Source: Shewanella phaeophyticola (GTDB lineage: Bacteria; Pseudomonadota; Gammaproteobacteria; Enterobacterales; Shewanellaceae). Taken from it: a stretch of DNA of 64,000 nt. The position numbers and the translations under genes were made by a program. The notes below the pieces were generated by a model, which worked only from the letters and a program-made list of their open reading frames with translations, did no database searches and was not told where the DNA came from. Below, in pieces: positions 27,700 through 37,528 of the stretch (the first letter of the stretch is position 1; each line of letters opens with the position of its first letter). The stretch spans positions 1,116,001 to 1,180,000 of the forward strand of contig NZ_JAODOQ010000001.1 of NCBI RefSeq assembly GCF_025398315.1, in the 5' to 3' direction.

Positions 27700-27906
27700 A
27701 TGAGTAAAGATACTACCAATTTGAAAGGCTTAGAGCTGAAAATCTTCATCTTTTTGACTGTGTTTTTAGCCCCCATTTTATCAGTGCTACTGGTCAGTGC
27801 ACTGGGCTTTAGCATTTGGTTTAGCCAAATTTTAACAGAGTGCCTCCAGGCGCTGGTTAACCCATCCATAATATTAATAAAAACATTAAATATGAGAGCG
27901 ATGTAA
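27700..27906 (+). CDS. napE: NapE, small membrane protein of the nitrate reductase operon
   Basis: GGAGG precedes the ATG. The 68-residue frame has one membrane helix with the NapE pattern (KGLELKIFIFLTVFLAPILSVLLVSALGFSIWFSQIL). The remaining tail is unlike NapE. One base out of frame, the typical ending PPGAG followed by TAA (27858-27860) is present, so a single missing base near 27838 may have extended the frame. As read, the stop overlaps the napD start by one base. First gene of napEDABC. Confidence 0.8.
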   Translation: MSKDTTNLKGLELKIFIFLTVFLAPILSVLLVSALGFSIWFSQILTECLQALVNPSIILIKTLNMRAM

Positions 27907-28163
27907 TGAACAGTGAACTTCACGTAACCAGCCTAATTGTCCAAGTACAACCTGAGAAAATGGCTGAAGTAAGACAGAAAATAATGGCCATAAAAAATGC
28001 CGAGTTGTCAGCCAATAATGACGTTAAGTTAGTTGTTGTCGTTGAGGGTACAAGCCAAAAATCGTTGATGGATGATATCTCAACGATTAATGCCATTCCT
28101 GGTGTGTTATCTGCCACCATGGTTTATCACCAAAGCGAAGAGCTTGGAGAAGGTGAAAAATGA
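27906..28163 (+). CDS. napD: NapD, NapA maturation chaperone
   Basis: An 85-residue ferredoxin-like-fold protein with the NapD pattern: [21 protein letters not shown] and [12 protein letters not shown]. It binds the Tat signal of NapA and prevents premature export. Its stop overlaps the napA start by four bases (ATGA), so the two are translationally coupled. Confidence 0.93.
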   Translation: MNSELHVTSLIVQVQPEKMAEVRQKIMAIKNAELSANNDVKLVVVVEGTSQKSLMDDISTINAIPGVLSATMVYHQSEELGEGEK

Positions 28164-30655
28164 AAATGAATAGACGCGACTTTATGAAGGCTAATGCCGC
28201 TATGGCTGCGGCAAGTGTTGCAGGTTTGGCTTTACCTACCAGCGCAACAAACCTTATTACCAGCTCTGAGCAAACTAAGCTTGAATGGAACAAAGCACCT
28301 TGCCGTTTTTGTGGTACAGGGTGTTCTGTTATTGTTGCTACCCGCGACGGTAAAGTGGTCGCTACCCATGGTGACGCAAAAAGTGAAGTTAACCGCGGAT
28401 TAAACTGCATTAAAGGTTATTTCTTATCTAAGATTATGTACGGTCGCGACCGCCTGCAAACACCTATGTTACGTATGACCGATGGTAAATACGATAAACA
28501 CGGTGAGTTCACTCCAATTAGCTGGGAAAAAGCCTTCGACACTATGGCTGAGCGCTGGAAAGCGACCATTAAAGCTAAAGGTCCAACTGCTGTTGGCATG
28601 TTTGGTTCTGGTCAGTGGACTGTATTTGAAGGTTATGCCGCAGTTAAGTTAATGAAAGCGGGCTTTGGCTCAAACAACATCGACCCTAACGCGCGCCACT
28701 GTATGGCATCTGCGGTAGGTGGCTTTATGCGTACCTTTGGTATCGATGAGCCAATGGGTTGTTATGACGATATGGAAGCGGCTGATGCGTTTGTGCTTTG
28801 GGGCTCTAACATGGCCGAAATGCACCCAATTTTATGGACTCGCGTTACCGACCGTCGTTTAAGTGCGCAACACGTAAAAGTGGCAGTGCTTTCTACCTTT
28901 GAACACCGTTCATTTGACTTAGCTGACTTGCCGATTGTATTTACGCCGCAAACCGACTTAGCCATCCTTAACTTCATTGCCAACTACATTATTCAAAACG
29001 GTAAAGTGAATAAAGACTTTATCAACAAGCATGTTAACTTCCGTAAAGGAATCACTGACATCGGTTATGGTTTGCGCCCAACGCACCCATTAGAAATGAA
29101 AGCCAAAAACGTGGCGACAGCGGGCGATTCAACGCCAATCGACTTTGATGAATTTGCTAAATTTGTTGCCGACTACGATGTTGAATCGGTTAGTAAACTA
29201 TCGGGCGTACCTGAGCACAAACTCATTGAGTTAGCTGAATTGTATGCTGACCCTGATCGTAAAGTGACTTCATTCTAGATCATGGGCTTTAACCAACATA
29301 CTCGTGGTGTGTGGTGTAATAACCTTATTTACAACATTCACTTACTTGTGGGTAAAATTTCTACGCCAGGTAACAGCCCATTCTCGTTAACCGGTCAACC
29401 ATCGGCTTGTGGTACTGCACGTGAAGTGGGTACATTCTCGCATCGTTTACCTGCTGATATGGTTGTCACAAACCCAGAACACAGAAAACACGCTGAACAC
29501 ATTTGGCACATTCCAAGCGGCATTATTCCTGCCAAGCCTGGCTACCATGCCGTTGAGCAAAACCGTCGTTTAAAAGATGGCGATTTGAACTGTTATTGGG
29601 TGCAAGTGAACAACAACATGCAAGCGGGTCCTAACATTAACGAAGAAGGTTTACCGGGCTACCGTAATCCTGAAAACTTTATCGTAGTGTCAGATGCTTA
29701 CCCAACCGTGACCACTCAAGCTGCCGACTTGATTTTACCGACAGCCATGTGGGTAGAAAAAGAAGGTGCATACGGTAACGCCGAGCGTCGTACTCAATTT
29801 TGGCACCAAATGGTTAAAGCACCGGGTGAGTCAAAGTCAGACCTTTGGCAGTTAATGGAATTCTCTAAGCGCTTTACCACAGATGAAGTGTGGCCTGTTG
29901 ATGTGCTAGCGGCTAACCCGCAATTTAAAGGTAAAACCTTGTTTGAAGTGTTGTACCAAAATGGCAATGTTGAGAAATTCCCATTAAGCGATGCTGATCC
30001 TAAATACTTAAATGATGAAGCGAAGCACTTTGGCTTTTATGTTCAAAAAGGTTTGTTTGAAGAATACGCTACCTTTGGTCGCGGTCATGGCCACGATTTA
30101 GCTGATTTCGATGTTTACCACCAAGAGCACGGTTTACGTTGGCCTGTAGTGAATGGTAAAGAAACCAAATGGCGCTTCCGTGAAGGGTCAGATCCTTATG
30201 TCAAATCCGGTAAAGGCTTTGAGTTTTATGGCAAACCAGACGGCCGTGCGGTCATCTTCGCATTACCTTATGAGCCAGCAGCAGAAGAGCCGGATGAAGA
30301 ATACGATATCTGGTTATCGACAGGCCGTGTACTTGAGCATTGGCATTCAGGTTCAATGACCCAACGTGTGCCTGAACTGTATAAAGCGTTCCCAGATGCG
30401 GTGTGTTTTATGCACCCAGAAGATGCTAAAAAACGTGGTTTACGCCGTGGTGATGAAATTCGAGTGATTTCTCGTCGTGGTGAGATTAAAACCCGTGTTG
30501 AAACTCGCGGACGTAATAAACCACCTGAAGGTTTAGTGTTTGTGCCTTGGTTTGATGCCAGCCAGCTCATTAATAAAGTGACGTTAGATGCGACAGATCC
30601 TTTGTCAAAACAAACCGACTTTAAGAAATGCGCGATTAAGATTGTAAAGGCTTAA
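28160..30655 (+). pseudogene. napA: NapA periplasmic nitrate reductase, interrupted by an in-frame TAG
   Basis: The catalytic subunit (Mo-bis-MGD, one 4Fe-4S cluster). The Tat signal NRRDFMK is followed by the cluster motif CRFCGTGC plus a later Cys in GLNCIKG, and the Mo-ligand Cys lies in ARHCMAS. Full length would be 831 residues, normal for NapA. Codon 373 (29276-29278) is TAG where NapA has Trp in the conserved [12 protein letters not shown], and the next Thr is Ile. Both differences are G-to-A or C-to-T. The rest of the frame is open and conserved, so either readout error or a recent nonsense mutation; if real, no active enzyme is made. Confidence 0.92.
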
Positions 30656-30666
30656 GGAGACAGACC

Positions 30667-31137
30667 ATGAAAACAGGTAAATTATTATCGATTATCGCGT
30701 TACTCGGCTTCTCTGTTAGCGTTATGGCGACCAGCGTACCTGAAGAAAAAATCGACACATTGCGTTTAGCACCCATTAACATAGAACCGACCCCGCCAGC
30801 CATGCAAGCGGTGATCAATACTGATGTTAAACAAGTGCGTAACTATCCGATGCAACCACCGGTTATTCCACATAAGATTGACGGTTATCAGATTGATCTT
30901 AAAGTAAATAAATGTGTTCAATGTCATGCTCGTACCAGCACTGGCCACACACAAGCACCTATGGTTAGCGTGACGCACTATATGAATCGCGACAATAATT
31001 TCTTAGCGGATTTGTCGCCTCGTCGTTATTTTTGTACCCAGTGTCATGCACCGCAATTGGATGCGAAATTGTTAGTTGAAAATGACTTCGTTGACATTGA
31101 TCACTTAATTAAAGCGAAAGCCGCGGTTAAGCATTAG
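30667..31137 (+). CDS. napB: NapB diheme cytochrome c subunit of nitrate reductase
   Basis: A 156-residue protein with a signal peptide ([17 protein letters not shown]) and two heme c sites, CVQCH and CTQCH, with distal His residues around them, as in NapB. It passes electrons to NapA in the periplasm. AGGAG precedes the ATG, 11 bases after napA. Confidence 0.95.
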   Translation: MKTGKLLSIIALLGFSVSVMATSVPEEKIDTLRLAPINIEPTPPAMQAVINTDVKQVRNYPMQPPVIPHKIDGYQIDLKVNKCVQCHARTSTGHTQAPMVSVTHYMNRDNNFLADLSPRRYFCTQCHAPQLDAKLLVENDFVDIDHLIKAKAAVKH

Positions 31138-31145
31138 GAGTCAAT

Positions 31146-31746
31146 ATGTTAGCAAAACTGCTTGAACAACTAAAACTGGTATGGAAAATTCTTCGTCGTC
31201 CGAGTGTCCATTACAGTCTTGGCTTTTTGACCATCGGTGGCTTTATTGCGGGGATTATTTTCTGGGGTGGTTTTAACACGGCTTTAGAATTAACTAACCG
31301 CGAAGAGTTTTGTATCGGTTGTCACGAAATGGAAAACAACGTTTACCAAGAGTTGCAAACAACGATTCACTTTACTAACCGCAGTGGTGTGCGTGCAACG
31401 TGCCCTGATTGTCACGTACCGCATAACTGGACAGATAAAATTGCTCGTAAAATGCAAGCGTCTAAAGAAGTGTGGGGTAAGGTATTCGGGATCATTAACA
31501 CCCGCAGAAAAGTTTGAAGCAAAGCGTCGCCATTTAGCTGAAAATGAATGGAACCGACTCAAAGCTAATGACTCTTTAGAGTGTCGTAACTGTCATAACT
31601 TTGATTATATGGATTTTACCCGTCAGTCTAAGCGTGCATCGCAAATGCATTCAACGTCATTAGCCAGCGGTGAAAAAACCTGTATTGATTGTCATAAGGG
31701 TATTGCGCATCAATTACCTGACATGGCAGGTGTAGAAGGCTTCTAA
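31146..31746 (+). pseudogene. napC: NapC membrane-anchored tetraheme cytochrome, frameshifted
   Basis: An NapC/NirT-family quinol dehydrogenase: an N-terminal membrane helix (about 22-45), then four CxxCH sites (CIGCH, CPDCH, CRNCH, CIDCH). The frame changes near 31503 inside a run of C. The first frame ends [10 protein letters not shown] with two heme sites, and the other continues [20 protein letters not shown] with the remaining two. Removing one C gives 199 residues, the normal length. In Shewanella CymA can also feed Nap, so loss might be tolerated. Confidence 0.92.
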
Positions 31747-31768
31747 ACGCTTTCGATAAACTAAAATG

Positions 31769-31803
31769 AATAAGGCCAGCAAATTGCTGGCCTTATTTTT
31801 TGT
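31769..31803. terminator. Terminator after the nap operon
   Basis: An AATAAGGCCAGCAA stem pairing with TTGCTGGCCTTATT is followed by a T-run, 23 bases after the napC stop, between convergent napC and ddl. Confidence 0.88.
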
Positions 31804-31857
31804 CTCACCGAATCACAACTAACGGTGTTTATGCGCTTTTATTAATGACAAAAGCCG

Positions 31858-32868
31858 TTACGATAAATCGACTTGTCTGCCAATCACATCAATTAAATAC
31901 TCAGTAAAATCATGACCGTGATTTTGTAGCATCTTCGGGAACATTGAAATGGGTGTTAGCCCTGGGAAGGTGTTGATTTCGTTAAGCAGAATTTGATTAT
32001 CTTGAGTTAAAAAGAAATCAATACGCGATAAATGACGTAGCTTCATGCCTTTAAAGGCTTTAATGGCATAATCTCGAATTTGTTGACTTAACTCGGGTGA
32101 CAAGTTTTCTGCGACGACGTCGGTGCGCGCTTTACTGTTTTTAGCGTATTTTTCTTCAAATGAATAAAAGGTATTGCTGTCGCAAATAATCTCACCGGGT
32201 AAGGTTGCCACTACTTCACCTTGGTATTCGTATACCGCCACTTCTAATTCGCGAGCGCGAATAGTTTGCTCGACTACCACGTAGGGGGCATAACTAAAGG
32301 CATCGTTAAGTACATTAGCGATGTTGGCTTTGACATCGACTTTATAACAGCCCACAGACGAGCCCTGAGAAGCAGCTTTGACAAACACCGAACCCCACAG
32401 GTCAAATGCTGCTTCAGTCTGCTTAATGGCATCATCATCGAGTTGGTGTAAAAAGATGTACGGTGTATTTGGTACGCCCAAGGCTGAAAACCACATTTTA
32501 GCGGTGATCTTGTTAAAGCAATTGCTTGATGCTTCAGACTCACAGCCAAAATAGGGCAGTTGTATTAAGTTAAAATACGATTGAATATCGCCGGTTTCAC
32601 CGGGGAAGCCATGAATACAAGGAATAACATAATCTACAGGCCACGCTGGGGTGTTGTCATCTTCAAAGCGGATTTCACGGCGGTTGGTTAAATCGCATAA
32701 TTTGCCGTCTTCTGTGTGGTAATGCCCGCGCTCGTCGAGTACTAATTTCAGTACCGAAAATTTATCTGACGTTGCCAGTGATGACTCAAAAAAACGTGCA
32801 GACATTAACGAAATATCGTGTTCTGCACCGCCACCGCCGCACAATAACAGCAGATTAATCTTTGGCAT
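31858..32868 (-). CDS. ddl: D-alanine--D-alanine ligase
   Basis: A 336-residue ATP-grasp enzyme with the N-terminal [15 protein letters not shown] substrate loop, [14 protein letters not shown], the ATP-binding [15 protein letters not shown], and the metal-binding end [19 protein letters not shown]. It joins two D-Ala residues for peptidoglycan. An AGGAG-like site precedes the ATG. The gene has no cell-wall neighbours here and stands between napC and the second MITE copy. Frame intact. Confidence 0.93.
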   Translation of the reverse strand: MPKINLLLLCGGGGAEHDISLMSARFFESSLATSDKFSVLKLVLDERGHYHTEDGKLCDLTNRREIRFEDDNTPAWPVDYVIPCIHGFPGETGDIQSYFNLIQLPYFGCESEASSNCFNKITAKMWFSALGVPNTPYIFLHQLDDDAIKQTEAAFDLWGSVFVKAASQGSSVGCYKVDVKANIANVLNDAFSYAPYVVVEQTIRARELEVAVYEYQGEVVATLPGEIICDSNTFYSFEEKYAKNSKARTDVVAENLSPELSQQIRDYAIKAFKGMKLRHLSRIDFFLTQDNQILLNEINTFPGLTPISMFPKMLQNHGHDFTEYLIDVIGRQVDLS

Positions 32869-33142
32869 GCTTACTCCTGAAAACCAAAAAGAAAGGGGCT
32901 AGATTGGAATTCGATTAGCCCTATAAAAGTTTGCTTATGATAAAGACCCACAGCCATGCAGTGCAAGTAAGAGTTAATAATATTTCAGCTTATTTGACGC
33001 GGTTTTGAGGTTGGTCCCTGAATTAGGATAATAACTTATTATATATTTTGTTCATCATCTTCAGATAAGGTTGATGATGCTCAATAAACATTAGCGGCAA
33101 GAATTTGCGTGTTAAGGTACTTAACTCGGCGGTGTTGATTGT

Positions 33143-33181
33143 TAAAAATCACGCCTCTTTTTACGAGTATAAAGAGGCGTG
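33143..33181 (-). terminator. Leftward terminator beyond the TonB receptor gene
   Basis: CACGCCTCTTT and AAAGAGGCGTG form an 11-bp stem. On the minus strand it is followed by ATTTTTAA. It probably ends the siderophore receptor transcript, although the MITE copy now separates it from that gene. Confidence 0.7.
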
Positions 33182-33208
33182 ACAATGATAATCACAATGG
33201 TGCTATTA

Positions 33209-33382
33209 TACCATTTCCATTAATTATGTGACCAATCAGAGCGTCTCCTGCAAGGCGGGTTTCTGTGCCTTCTATGCTGCTTAATAGTATTTTGACGTAG
33301 AGCAACTATGCCTACAATCCTATTACTTGCCTAGAAGGTACAGAATTCCCGCTGAATGGCCAGATAATTAGTGGAATTGATA
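33209..33382. mobile_element. MITE-like element, short copy
   Basis: A 174-bp relative of the element at 27.0 kb in the same orientation. The left end TACCATTTCCATTAATTATG is identical and the right end reads GTGGAATTGATA (one change from the long copy's GGTA). It lacks the 88-bp segment equivalent to 27032-27119 and the 94-bp tandem repeat block. The inner inverted repeat CTGTGCCTTCTA/TAGAAGGTACAG is retained with one mismatch. Confidence 0.8.
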
Positions 33383-33440
33383 TTATTTGGCTTAAGTACT
33401 CATTAAAACTGAGTGCGTTAAGCCGCTTAGCCGTGGCTAT

Positions 33441-35543
33441 TTAAAAGCGATAGGTTAAGTTAACTGAACCGTTAACTGGTGCGCCGTAATAGCCAACAGT
33501 CGCTAAACTGTTAATGTATTTTTCATCAGTCAGGTTATTAATGTTTGCTCTTAAGGTGAGGTCGTCAGACATATCCCAGCTGGCAAAAGCATTAACGACT
33601 AGGTAGGCATCTTGCTCGACGTTGTAATCAACATTTTTGGTTTTAGACTGCCATCGGCCGCCCAAGCCAACACTCACATCAGGTAGTTGTGGCAAGGTAT
33701 AATCCATCGAAAAGTTCACCACGTTACGCGCGGCCCATTCGTTTGCTTTATCACCGTTTTCGTCTTCGACATCAAGCAAGGTGTAACCAAATACCGCATT
33801 AAGGTTGTCTGTTACACGCCCGGTCACTTCAACTTCAAAGCCCTTTGATTCGACGTTGATACCTTCATAAAAGTAATTTCCGTCGGCATTGAGGCCGGCG
33901 TAGCTTGCGAGGTTATTTTGCTCAGCACTAAATAACGCAAAGGTTGCCATTAAGTCGTTATCAAGCCAAAGGGTTTTAAGCCCAAGCTCATAGTTAACCC
34001 CTTTAGTGGGCGCTAAAAAATACCCATCGTAATCATACTGCTCTTGTGGTTGGTAAATATCTGAATAACTAAAATAGGTATTGATATCATCTGTGATGCT
34101 GTAAACCACACCCGCATAAGGGCTGAATTCACTCTCATCGTTGTCGATATCAACGCCGCTATTTACACCCTCGCGAGTATATTTTATTGCATTAAAGCCT
34201 GCGACTAAGAACAGGCTGTCATTGATATTGTATTTAGTTGAACCATAAGCGCGAAGCAAGCTTACATCGATGTCTGAGTATTCTACTTTATCGCCCCATT
34301 CTGGTTCTGGGATGGCATCAAGATCATAAGGGAATGCTGGTGTTGGCTCATAAGCAGCTGTAGTTGCATAGTCAAATGGGTACTGGTACATGTACTTTTT
34401 ACTTTGAGAGCCGCTCAATCCTAAAGTCATCTCGTGATCTTGACCAAACAAGCTGTAATGCCCAAGTGTGGTAATGTCTAATAAGTCGGCTGAGAAGTCA
34501 GTGTCATAACGTCCTGGCCAACCGGTTAAACCTAAGCCCGTGTCTTTGTCGATAGTGCCATAGGCGTAAAATAATTTGCTTTGGTCTTCCAAGCCTTGGT
34601 GATTATAGGCGATTTTCAGGTCCCAATCGTTAGGGAGTATATAAGTGTATTCAACAAAAGCTGTGGTATTGAGAGTGTCCCACATGGTCCATTCTTGGGT
34701 GGTTGTTGCGCTTGTGTCCCACTCGGCCTGGGTGCCGTCAGTGTAGTTAAAGACTAATCCGCCCCAGGTATTGCCGTCGGTGTTGGCATCTTGGTAAGAA
34801 AAGCCAAATGCTAATGTTGAATTATCGGTTAATTGGCCGTCTACGACAGCATAAAGATAGCCACGGTCATTTTCTAGGCCGTCTAAGTAGGAGTCTTTAT
34901 CTTCGGCAACCGCGACAACCCTTGCAGCCCAGCTACCACTGTCTGTTAACAGGACTGAGTAATCGGCTTGCACGCGTTTAAAATCGTCCGTACCGTATGA
35001 CACACCCACTTCACCTTCATTTTCGTTCGTAGGGCGTTTGCGTACGTAATTAATGGTACCAGCAGAATTACCAATACCTGTAAGTAAGCCGTTTGCACCG
35101 CGAATGACTTCAATTTTTTCGTAACCATAAGCTTCCATTGCTCCGGTCACAATCCCCCAATCATTTGGTAAACCCACCCCATCAATTTGGGTACTTTTAA
35201 TTTCAAAACCGCGGGAGGTATATTGTGTTCGGTTGGTTTCCCACTCTTCGACATTGATACCGGTCGCCAGACGAAGTACGTCATTAAGGTTGTTAGCGGC
35301 AAAGTTAGTGATTTGCTCGTTGCTGACCACACTGATTGATTGCGGTGTTTCATCAATCTCCATGGTTAATCCGGTTGCACCTTGACTAACACGTTTATAG
35401 CGGACACCCAATATTTGGATTTTTTCGATATTTTGGTCAATGTTATCAGCATTTTGCTGCTCGGCTGCATAGGCTTGGGGCTGCACAAAAAGGCTCATCG
35501 CCAAAGCTATTGTTGAAAATGCAAAGATATTTTTAGGTTGCAT
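33441..35543 (-). CDS. TonB-dependent siderophore receptor
   Basis: A 700-residue outer-membrane receptor. The signal peptide is MQPKNIFAFSTIALAMSLF to about AYA, a TonB-box-like segment IEKIQILG follows, and the plug contains DETPQSISVVSNEQI and IEVIRGANGLLTGIGNSAGTINYVRKRP. A 22-strand barrel ends in the aromatic YRF terminus, as outer-membrane proteins do. The pattern is FhuE/FpvA-like (ferric hydroxamate or pyoverdine type). I choose the ATG at 35543, preceded by AAGG, over one 51 bases upstream. Fur-box-like sites lie upstream. Frame intact. Confidence 0.92.
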   Translation of the reverse strand: MQPKNIFAFSTIALAMSLFVQPQAYAAEQQNADNIDQNIEKIQILGVRYKRVSQGATGLTMEIDETPQSISVVSNEQITNFAANNLNDVLRLATGINVEEWETNRTQYTSRGFEIKSTQIDGVGLPNDWGIVTGAMEAYGYEKIEVIRGANGLLTGIGNSAGTINYVRKRPTNENEGEVGVSYGTDDFKRVQADYSVLLTDSGSWAARVVAVAEDKDSYLDGLENDRGYLYAVVDGQLTDNSTLAFGFSYQDANTDGNTWGGLVFNYTDGTQAEWDTSATTTQEWTMWDTLNTTAFVEYTYILPNDWDLKIAYNHQGLEDQSKLFYAYGTIDKDTGLGLTGWPGRYDTDFSADLLDITTLGHYSLFGQDHEMTLGLSGSQSKKYMYQYPFDYATTAAYEPTPAFPYDLDAIPEPEWGDKVEYSDIDVSLLRAYGSTKYNINDSLFLVAGFNAIKYTREGVNSGVDIDNDESEFSPYAGVVYSITDDINTYFSYSDIYQPQEQYDYDGYFLAPTKGVNYELGLKTLWLDNDLMATFALFSAEQNNLASYAGLNADGNYFYEGINVESKGFEVEVTGRVTDNLNAVFGYTLLDVEDENGDKANEWAARNVVNFSMDYTLPQLPDVSVGLGGRWQSKTKNVDYNVEQDAYLVVNAFASWDMSDDLTLRANINNLTDEKYINSLATVGYYGAPVNGSVNLTYRF

Positions 35544-35614
35544 GGTTTGCCTTACCTGATTGCTAAGATGACTGGAATTAACAATGTGACACAATGTTAA
35601 TATTCACGAATGGT

Positions 35615-35633
35615 ATTGTTAATCATTATCATT
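35615..35633 (-). promoter_or_regulatory. Fur box for the TonB receptor gene
   Basis: On the minus strand TGATAATGATTAACA matches the 7-1-7 Fur motif in 13 of 14 specified bases. It lies about 75 bases upstream of the receptor start, so iron-dependent repression is expected. Confidence 0.65.
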
Positions 35634-35693
35634 TACAACCCGATATTGAGATAAAAAACACAAAACGCGATCAATAAATCATTATTTACAATT

Positions 35694-35712
35694 AATAATG
35701 ATTATCATTACA
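35694..35712 (+). promoter_or_regulatory. Fur box for the PepSY gene
   Basis: AATAATGATTATCATTACA matches the 19-bp Fur consensus GATAATGATAATCATTATC in 15 positions. It lies between the divergent receptor and PepSY genes, about 85 bases before the latter. Confidence 0.7.
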
Positions 35713-35796
35713 TTATTGTTGAGATTAGTTATCAATCGTATTAGCATATTGGCAATATTGGTCTTTACCTAGGCCGCGGACCGATCCGGAAGACAA

Positions 35797-36966
35797 ATGG
35801 CAAAACTTAATAATCGATTTTGGTTTAAACTGCATGGCTGGTTTTCATTACCCATGTGGATCATTTTTTGTTTTGTGTGCCTTACAGGGATCATTTCAGT
35901 CATTAGCCATGAGTTAACCTGGCTGACAAATCCTGAAGCACGTGCAAGTAATCCACAGCAAGCCCAAGAAAAGCCGATGTCGGAACTGGTAGAGATTGTT
36001 CAGCAAGCCCACCCAACGGCCAGTATTTCAACGGTAATGAGTTTTGAGCCTTATTTGGTTAATGCGGTTATTTTTACCGATAAAGACGTGCCGTTTGCTA
36101 TTGCCTATGTCAACCAATACACAGGTGACATTCAGGAGATTAACCAAGGCATCACCTTCATTAATTTTATGCGGTCTTTGCATGGCTGGTTGCTGTTTCC
36201 TTGGCATAGTAATTACAGCGTGGGCTATTACATTGTTTGTGCAATGGCCATTGTGATGCTTGGCGCGCTCATTACTGGGCTGGTGGTGTATAAAAATTTC
36301 TGGCGGGCTTTTACTCAACCTAAATTACGTATTACTCAAGGCAAAAAAACACTGCTTGCAGATTTACATCGTTTAGCGGGTGTATGGTCGATGTGGTTTT
36401 TACTGCTGATGAGCATTACTGGTTTGTGGTATTTGGCACAAGCGATGATGTGGCACAATCATATTGAGCTTGAAGAGCACGCACCGTTAATTGAAGTCAG
36501 TCAGGTGCCTATGTCGTCTAATGAGGCGCCGACAAGACCTTATACACTGTCTAATGCGTTACAAGTTGCTGAACAACAGTTTCCAGGCTTTAAAAGTACC
36601 TATGTCATGCTGCCAGAGCACCAAAGAGATACGTATAAAGTGTATGGTCAAGGCGATCATATTTTTTACGACCAATACGCTTATGGTGTAACAGTTAACC
36701 CATGGAATGGAGCGATTGAAAGCGAACGTTCACCAGCGAAAATGACCACATTACAAACGCTATCGCATATTGCCGATCCGCTGCATTACGGCACAATTGG
36801 TGGGCTATGGACAAAAGCGATTTGGTTTGTTTTTGGCATTTTTCTCACGGGCATGTCGATTACAGGCTTTTTAATGTGGGGAGGGCGCATTGTCAAAGCC
36901 GCTAAAGCTGATTTAGACGTGACCTCGAGTGTTAACTCGCACTTAGTTAAACAGGAGAGTCACTAA
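35797..36966 (+). CDS. PepSY-associated membrane protein, probable siderophore-iron reductase type
   Basis: A 389-residue inner-membrane protein with four hydrophobic segments (about 18-38, 145-168, 192-215 and 345-368). Conserved His residues lie near or inside them (KLHGWFSLPMW, SLHGWLLFPWH, DLHRLAGVWSMWF), as in PiuB/FoxB-type PepSY_TM proteins thought to reduce or process ferric siderophores. It diverges from the TonB receptor with Fur boxes between, which supports a role in iron uptake. Frame intact. Confidence 0.85.
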   Translation: MAKLNNRFWFKLHGWFSLPMWIIFCFVCLTGIISVISHELTWLTNPEARASNPQQAQEKPMSELVEIVQQAHPTASISTVMSFEPYLVNAVIFTDKDVPFAIAYVNQYTGDIQEINQGITFINFMRSLHGWLLFPWHSNYSVGYYIVCAMAIVMLGALITGLVVYKNFWRAFTQPKLRITQGKKTLLADLHRLAGVWSMWFLLLMSITGLWYLAQAMMWHNHIELEEHAPLIEVSQVPMSSNEAPTRPYTLSNALQVAEQQFPGFKSTYVMLPEHQRDTYKVYGQGDHIFYDQYAYGVTVNPWNGAIESERSPAKMTTLQTLSHIADPLHYGTIGGLWTKAIWFVFGIFLTGMSITGFLMWGGRIVKAAKADLDVTSSVNSHLVKQESH

Positions 36967-36973
36967 TGGCTGC

Positions 36974-37438
36974 ATGCAAAACACGCTTTGGAACCGTTAC
37001 AAATATAAAATCAATGGCTTAATATTAGTGCTCGTTGGCTATTTTTTATATCAGTCTCTGTTTCCGCAATTTCCTGATGCGCTGCCCACTCAGGAGCTGG
37101 GTGCATTTGAAGTTACGCCAATTCCTTACAATGTAGATGCCCCATATCTGCATGATGGTACTTATACCAAAGACTTTTTACTCTTGTTCAGTAAAGGGCA
37201 GGTGAGTGCGATCCGCCAGGCATATTTAACCATTGGAACAGCACCTTTGCCATTAGCGACTTTAGCCTCTGGGGACGCAGGGATTTTACACGGTAGCCAA
37301 CATGGACAAGAAGTGCATGCTATTGCGCCTGAAGTATTGCGGGCAGAGCATAAAATCTGGTTAACGATTGAAGATTGGCAAGGGCAGCATCAAGTGACAA
37401 GCTGGGCTTTACCAGAGATTTTATATTCAAATAACTGA
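36974..37438 (+). CDS. Unknown membrane-anchored protein in the iron-uptake cluster
   Basis: A 154-residue protein beginning seven bases after the PepSY gene stop, so probably co-transcribed with it. One N-terminal hydrophobic segment (INGLILVLVGYFLYQSL, about residues 13-30) is followed by a periplasmic domain without Cys, containing DAPYLHDGTYTKDF and several His residues (HGSQHGQEVHA). I do not recognise a family. The His-rich loop and location suggest a metal-related accessory role, by inference only. Confidence 0.65.
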   Translation: MQNTLWNRYKYKINGLILVLVGYFLYQSLFPQFPDALPTQELGAFEVTPIPYNVDAPYLHDGTYTKDFLLLFSKGQVSAIRQAYLTIGTAPLPLATLASGDAGILHGSQHGQEVHAIAPEVLRAEHKIWLTIEDWQGQHQVTSWALPEILYSNN

Positions 37439-37459
37439 TAGCTAGCCTGGTGCGCTATT

Positions 37460-37491
37460 TGCTGGTAGTTAGTGCTGGTAGTTAGTGCTGG
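37460..37491. repeat. Short tandem repeat, 13-bp unit
   Basis: TGCTGGTAGTTAG occurs twice in tandem followed by TGCTGG, in the gap between convergent genes. Confidence 0.75.
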
Positions 37492-37528
37492 AGGTAAGCT
37501 ATCAGTCGCCAGCAATAACGCCCAATCG

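Larger units (their letters stand above)
32869..33440. other. Gene-free region with terminator and short MITE copy
   Basis: This 572-base gap holds the upstream region of ddl (AT-rich, 33030-33110), a leftward terminator hairpin (33143-33181) and the short MITE copy (33209-33382). I see no gene in it. Confidence 0.8.

Noticed and set aside
26998..33382. Composite transposon carrying nap
   Set aside because: The flanking elements are short and carry no transposase, and no target duplication at the outer edges is evident, so only MITE bracketing is claimed.
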